DNA from: Nitrosomonas sp. Is79A3
GTDB lineage: Bacteria; Pseudomonadota; Gammaproteobacteria; Burkholderiales; Nitrosomonadaceae
NCBI RefSeq assembly: GCF_000219585.1
Contig: NC_015731.1
Location: forward strand, 2,232,001 to 2,296,000
DNA: 64,000 nt
Reading direction: 5' to 3'
Shown here: in pieces, positions 60,319 through 64,000 of the stretch
Layout: each line of letters opens with the position of its first letter
Position numbering within the stretch: position 1 is the first letter of the stretch
The notes under the pieces: model-generated
Database searches by the model: none
What the model was told of the DNA's origin: nothing
What the model saw: the letters and a program-made list of their open reading frames with translations, nothing else
Made by a program: the position numbers and the translations under genes

Positions 60319-60868
60319 TTGAAATACTTTTAAGTCAATTTTATTTTCATTTGAAAGCGTGTCCAATGCCTGGCCAAATTCATCCAATGTTTTTGCATTC
60401 ATTAACAATGCATCATCAAGAATGATCAATTTATAAATACTGCCCATTTCACCCACAGCCCAGCCCGTTTGCGCAGTGATAAAACTCACCGAAGAGAGAT
60501 TGTTAAAACCAGATTTAGTGATGACAAATCCGTTCCTTAAAACGGCAGCCCGTGCATCATCGTATTGATTCTTCCATCGAGAGAATGCAAATTCTCTGGA
60601 AGCTTCCAATGTGCCCTTTTCAACCGAAAGTTGTTGCACTTGACCGAGCATTTGTTCCTGCCCTGCCAGAATCTGAGGCAACCAATAAAATAAAAAACCA
60701 CCGCCACCCAACGCTACCAGAATTAAAACCAAATATAGCGTCGAAATATACTTCAACCGCTTCGCGCGTTGACGTAATGCCGCAACCAGCGGAGGCAGAG
60801 AAAGTTGTTCATTTGCCATCGCTTTCTTCGATATGTCTTGCTCAGTCATCCTGTTATTCCTTGCACAA

Positions 60869-60947
60869 GCGGCGGAGTTGGATGGATGAACAAAGCCTCA
60901 TCCACCAATGGAAAAATAATTACGGAAAAGTATAAAGGAAAAACTGG
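60869..60947. repeat. 75-bp repeat, copy 2
   Basis: Same segment as 51598-51674 (GATGAACAAAGCCTCATCCA plus CCAATGGAAAAA). It lies directly upstream of the interrupted membrane-protein gene, in its presumed promoter region. Confidence 0.65.
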
Positions 60948-60986
60948 ACAGTACTGCAATAATTACATTGATTCAACAGCCTTGAA

Positions 60987-61505
60987 TTAAATGATCTTCT
61001 CTAGATATTCAATCGTTAACCCGGGAACCTTGGGCACACCGATACCCAGATGCAATGGATAAGTTTCAATCTTGCCGGTGCGCGAGTAGCCTCTGCGTTG
61101 ATAAAATGCGATTAATTCCGGGCGTTGCGATACCACGAACATGACAAGCTTGTGCACACCCAGAGTGCGCAGCGCAAAGGTTTCCGCCTGTTCGAGCATA
61201 TACTTGCCGAGCCCTTTTCCTTGCAGATTGGGGTGAACTGAGAAAAAACCGATATACGCAGAATCGTGTTCTTTAGCGACATAGATACAGGAAGCCAGGT
61301 TTTCCGGTTGATTGATGACAAAGAACCGTGCGCCGGGATTGGACATGGCCGTTTCCACTTCCTGCTGGTTGGTTCTATCACCCTGGATAATATGCGTTTC
61401 CCGGGTCCAGCCGGTTTCACCGCGATAGGTCAGATTAACCAGATCAGCTATCGCCTGCGCTTGATCCCGACTGGCTTTTTCAAGACAAAAATGCGAGAAA
61501 TCCAT
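60987..61505 (-). CDS. GNAT-family N-acetyltransferase
   Basis: A 172-residue GNAT protein. The acetyl-CoA pyrophosphate loop is QGKGLGKYMLEQAE (about 94-107) in the expected SVHP-LQGKGLG context, and the C-terminal MFVVSQRPELIAFYQRRGY is the typical last strand-helix. N-terminal substrate part: LVNLTYRGETGWTRET. The substrate is unknown. The C-terminal half is duplicated at 52984-53240. Confidence 0.88.
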   Translation of the reverse strand: MDFSHFCLEKASRDQAQAIADLVNLTYRGETGWTRETHIIQGDRTNQQEVETAMSNPGARFFVINQPENLASCIYVAKEHDSAYIGFFSVHPNLQGKGLGKYMLEQAETFALRTLGVHKLVMFVVSQRPELIAFYQRRGYSRTGKIETYPLHLGIGVPKVPGLTIEYLEKII

Positions 61506-61554
61506 CGGTTTTTAGGGTGTTTTGCAGGATAAAACAGTCTTGCCGGTTTTAGGA

Positions 61555-61935
61555 TCAGAGGCCTAACACCGGGCTTTTGGTCAGAGCAACCAGTACGATA
61601 TAAATAAACACACACTGCGCCGCAATCCAAGCGGTGATTTTTGTTCTCCGGGTTTTACCGAAGCGGATTGCTATCATGCCAAGACCGATATAGAGCAACA
61701 AACCGGTTACTTTGGCAGTTAACCAGGAATTATCGAGCGGATTTTGCTGAATGGTCATTGCCAATACAATGGCACTGGTCAGTAGAATGGTATCCACGAT
61801 ATGTGGCAAGATTCTTATCCACCGTTGGCGTAATTTCTCCGAATCTTGCATCAACCAGACGCCGCGCAAGAAGAACAACGCATAACTCACGATAACGCTA
61901 CCCACATGAATCAGTTTTAGTACTGCGTAACTCAT
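61555..61935 (-). CDS. SirB2-family membrane protein
   Basis: A 126-residue, four-helix protein with the SirB2 pattern: LIHVGSVIVSYALFFLRGVW, RILPHIVDTILLTSAIVLA, and WLTAKVTGLLLYIGLGMIAI. SirB2 was named for an invasion-gene regulator but is a widespread membrane protein of unknown role. It begins 2 bases after the stop of the CopD-like gene, so the pair is cotranscribed. Confidence 0.85.
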   Translation of the reverse strand: MSYAVLKLIHVGSVIVSYALFFLRGVWLMQDSEKLRQRWIRILPHIVDTILLTSAIVLAMTIQQNPLDNSWLTAKVTGLLLYIGLGMIAIRFGKTRRTKITAWIAAQCVFIYIVLVALTKSPVLGL

Positions 61936-61937
61936 GC

Positions 61938-62423
61938 TCAGCTCCCGGCAATCAACCAGCCATGACTGCCTGCCACGGCACCGGCAATGGTGATCAAGCT
62001 CAGAATTAATAAAAACAGATGCTTACGCTGAATTTTAACAAATGTTTCTGCCGAAACATTTGTTTGCACCGGCGCAGTAGCTTGCTGACGCCGACCACGC
62101 GGTTCCATGACAAACAACATCACGCTAAACAACAACCAGATCAAAACCATCGTGTGCATCCACCAATATTGCCATTGCGTGAAACGCTGCCAGGCATCCA
62201 GTACATACACCATGTAAAAACCGCTCAGACCAACGATTAATGTGGAAACACGGGCTTGTGCGGCAAATCGTTGTCTGAATCGAACAAAAAATTCCACCGC
62301 TTCCGCAGGTGATTGCATGCGCGCCAGAGTCGGCAACAGTACGGTAGTCACCATAGCGACACCGCTGATCCAAAGCACCACGCCCAGAACATGCAATACT
62401 CTGGCAAAAACAAACTCATCCAT
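61938..62423 (-). CDS. four-helix membrane protein (CopD-like)
   Basis: A 161-residue protein with four hydrophobic segments (about 6-30, 60-78, 85-108 and 133-155). ARVLHVLGVVLWISGVAMVT at the start and WWMHTMVLIWLLFSVMLFV resemble the CopD/copper-resistance or DUF2269-like fold, with paired His on helices. The basic loop EPRGRRQQAT separates helices 3 and 4. Metal or haem binding is possible but not shown. It is upstream of the SirB2-like gene on the same strand. Confidence 0.65.
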   Translation of the reverse strand: MDEFVFARVLHVLGVVLWISGVAMVTTVLLPTLARMQSPAEAVEFFVRFRQRFAAQARVSTLIVGLSGFYMVYVLDAWQRFTQWQYWWMHTMVLIWLLFSVMLFVMEPRGRRQQATAPVQTNVSAETFVKIQRKHLFLLILSLITIAGAVAGSHGWLIAGS

Positions 62424-62539
62424 GCGATTTCTTCTTACCGGTTAACATTTTTGAAAATGACCGAATTATCGAACCCGAATGTGCTGTAGCTAAGGTGTAA
62501 TACTTTGATACAGCGCATCTGGCGATTATGCTCAGCACA

Positions 62540-62896
62540 TCAACTATCTGTGCTGTCAGATGCCCATTCCTCGGCTTCTTCATAGTTATGGAACACCACT
62601 ACGTTCGCATTGGTAAATAGATTAGAAACCCAGGCGCCCCACGCTTGCCATTCGTCATCAGTGACAATGGCCACCTTATTAAACTCACTGCCGTGATCAC
62701 GCATGAATTTGATTTCTTCCCAGGCCACATCGACGGTGTAATCCAGCATGTCGCGCCAATCAAATAAAAGGTTTGCTTTGCCTTCAAAGTGCGACTGGTA
62801 AAGCACCTGCTGTTCAAATTCGTTATAGTCCGCTAACGTAAACTCTCCAATAATTGCAACAATAACGAGATTGCCTTTCTTTTGAATAGTAATCAT
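62540..62896 (-). CDS. STAS/SpoIIAA-like protein
   Basis: A 118-residue single-domain protein: MITIQKKGNLVIVAIIGEFT, then a helix-turn with LLFDWRDMLDYTVDVAWEE and IVTDDEWQAWGAWVSNLF. This is the SpoIIAA-like/SEC14-type (STAS/DUF3478) pattern, often binding lipids or acting in regulation. The C-terminal EEAEEWASDS is acidic. No partner anti-sigma gene is adjacent. Confidence 0.8.
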   Translation of the reverse strand: MITIQKKGNLVIVAIIGEFTLADYNEFEQQVLYQSHFEGKANLLFDWRDMLDYTVDVAWEEIKFMRDHGSEFNKVAIVTDDEWQAWGAWVSNLFTNANVVVFHNYEEAEEWASDSTDS

Positions 62897-62981
62897 GACC
62901 CCACCTCAAATGATAACAAGCCCATCATAGGCAATTAAACGGGATGGTGCAAATTTTGCTACCGGGAAATCGGTTGCGAAG

Positions 62982-63842
62982 TCACTTTTGTGCAACAGCA
63001 GGAGTCAGCTTAACACTCAAAAACCCGCTGAGCGATCCGCCGAGAATAATCAATCCCATACCCAGCCAAGCAATGGGCGGCAATAGCTCGTTCCATAGCA
63101 GGATGCCCCAAAGGCTGGCAAACAATACCGTACTATAACCCAGCGAAGTAACGACTAGCGTTACACCTTTGTGATAAGCACGCGTCATGGCAAGTTGTGC
63201 CAGAGTCGCTGTCAAGCCGGTGCCCAACAGCAGCAACAATCCGTGCCAGGTAATCGGATTGAACGCGGTAAACAGCAGCCATACCCCGGTAATCAGCGTA
63301 CTGATCAATGTAAAATAAAACACCACGAGCCATTCCGTTTCGCCCAGATTGCCCAGTTGCTTGACATTGACATATGCAATCGCCGCAAAAAAACCAGAAG
63401 CCATACCCATCAGACTGGCAACCCAGTGATCTTCAGGTAAAGTAGGCCGCATCAGCAGAATAACACCAGCAAAGCCAAGCAAAATTGTGCAGATTAACGG
63501 CCAATGGATATGTTCTTTGAGAATCAGCGTGGAAAATAGCGCCACAAAAAGCGGCCAGGTGTAATTCAACGAAATGGCCGTTGCTAATGGCAATTGCGTC
63601 AGGCAATAAAAGAACATCAACAAACTGACCAGACCGGAGATCCCCCGCCAGCAGTGAATCCGCCAATGCGGGGTGCGCACCGGGAGGCGATAGTAACGGA
63701 GGATCAAATAAGTCATCCAGACACCAAATAACGAGCGGTAAAATACCAGCTCGGTACTGGAAAAATAAGCGGCACCCAGTTTGACCAGCACACCCATGCA
63801 AGCAAACATAAATGCAGCCACCAGCATCCACAGCGAGCGCAC
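62982..63842 (-). CDS. EamA/DMT-family transporter
   Basis: A 286-residue protein with 10 hydrophobic segments in two EamA repeats: repeat 1 MLVAAFMFACMGVLVKLGAA through FAGVILLMRP and repeat 2 SLMGMASGFFAAIAYVNVKQ through IAWLGMGLIILGGSLSG. These drug/metabolite exporters often export amino acids or small metabolites. The substrate is unknown. No obvious partner gene. Confidence 0.88.
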   Translation of the reverse strand: MRSLWMLVAAFMFACMGVLVKLGAAYFSSTELVFYRSLFGVWMTYLILRYYRLPVRTPHWRIHCWRGISGLVSLLMFFYCLTQLPLATAISLNYTWPLFVALFSTLILKEHIHWPLICTILLGFAGVILLMRPTLPEDHWVASLMGMASGFFAAIAYVNVKQLGNLGETEWLVVFYFTLISTLITGVWLLFTAFNPITWHGLLLLLGTGLTATLAQLAMTRAYHKGVTLVVTSLGYSTVLFASLWGILLWNELLPPIAWLGMGLIILGGSLSGFLSVKLTPAVAQK

Positions 63843-63886
63843 TCGTTGGCCCTTCCTAGAATACAGAAATTGCGGTTAAGCGATGA

Positions 63887-64000
63887 TCAAACATGCGGCC
63901 CGATTTCTCTTTGCAAGAATTGATGAAAATGCTCCATCCCCGCTTCCATAGGGATTTGGTACGGTCCCGTTTCATTGCGGTTCTGTTCGTATAACGCACG
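63887..64000 (-). CDS. C-terminal end of an unidentified protein, partial
   Basis: Minus-strand reading gives 37 residues to a stop: RALYEQNRNETGPYQIPMEA, then GMEHFHQFLQREIGPHV. The upstream part lies outside the window. The end resembles C-termini of aromatic-ring or Rieske-type oxygenase alpha subunits, but that is a weak impression and I do not assign it. Confidence 0.55.
   Translation of the reverse strand, partial: RALYEQNRNETGPYQIPMEAGMEHFHQFLQREIGPHV

Larger units (their letters stand above)
58809..60849 (-). pseudogene. membrane protein gene interrupted by an IS element
   Basis: Two open frames, 60849-60319 and 59258-58809, are parts of one gene. Removing the IS and one copy of the 8-base duplication joins KIDLKVFQ to TIVKTDQQ in frame, restoring about 326 residues. 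The N-terminal part has a helix at about 37-57 (STLYLVLILVALGGGGFLFY) and a soluble domain; the C-terminal part has charged coiled-coil sequence (QQEISRLTEKLKGIDDKIA) and another hydrophobic segment near FVIYFISILSNLYRY. No family recognised. Cells carrying this insertion lack the intact protein. Confidence 0.88.

Overview
The window most likely comes from a Nitrosomonas-type ammonia-oxidising betaproteobacterium. The main clues are an SmbP-like small metal-binding protein (first described in Nitrosomonas europaea), a ubiC-ubiA-ubiD ubiquinone block, moderate G+C by eye, and decayed IS copies beside proteobacterial housekeeping genes. The genus is an inference. No rRNA, tRNA or CRISPR array was recognised.

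Layout. 1-7.9 kb, minus strand: membrane proteins, the ubiquinone operon ubiC-ubiA-ubiD, a bestrophin-like channel, recG and a RidA protein. 8-17.3 kb, mostly plus: murA, argH, a fructosamine-kinase-like protein, pyrG, eno, ftsB and htpX. 17.4-31.5 kb: a small exported protein, a REC-REC-GGDEF protein, an OlsF-like ornithine-lipid synthase, HicAB, a peptidase/hydrolase pair, and a plus-strand lipid block (PlcP-like phosphodiesterase, patatin, glycosyltransferase, diacylglycerol-kinase-like protein). That block is followed by an alkaline-phosphatase-superfamily enzyme, a sulfotransferase and a tiny lipoprotein. 31.6-40.9 kb, minus: an MFS transporter, fumC, a RelE/Xre toxin-antitoxin pair flanked by a duplicated fumC 5' end, a DUF4145 protein and nrdAB with NrdR boxes. 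41.4-52.9 kb: accessory periplasmic functions (two copies of a small CX4C protein plus alpha-carbonic anhydrase, an ornithine decarboxylase, SmbP, a lipoprotein phospholipase-D protein, a PAS-GGDEF-EAL protein) with IS remnants. 53-61 kb: an island with a 1358-residue NACHT-like NTPase carrying a C-terminal PD-(D/E)XK nuclease motif, repeat pairs, and an IS1595-like element that splits a membrane-protein gene. 61-64 kb, minus: GNAT, SirB2-like, STAS/SpoIIAA-like and EamA proteins.

Working together. PlcP-like phosphodiesterase, glycosyltransferase, lipid kinase and OlsF would together allow phospholipids to be replaced by glycolipid and ornithine lipid. TGTCA-type half-sites in 11-bp phase lie upstream of the glycosyltransferase and olsF genes, which suggests PhoB control. 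In the accessory region a palindrome of the form TGTKCG-GTAA-CGMACA lies upstream of smbP and two small exported-protein genes, with weaker forms before both carbonic-anhydrase modules, which suggests a local regulon of exported proteins.

Best candidates for something new: the lone NTPase-nuclease, the shared palindrome, and the duplicated CX4C-protein/carbonic-anhydrase module.
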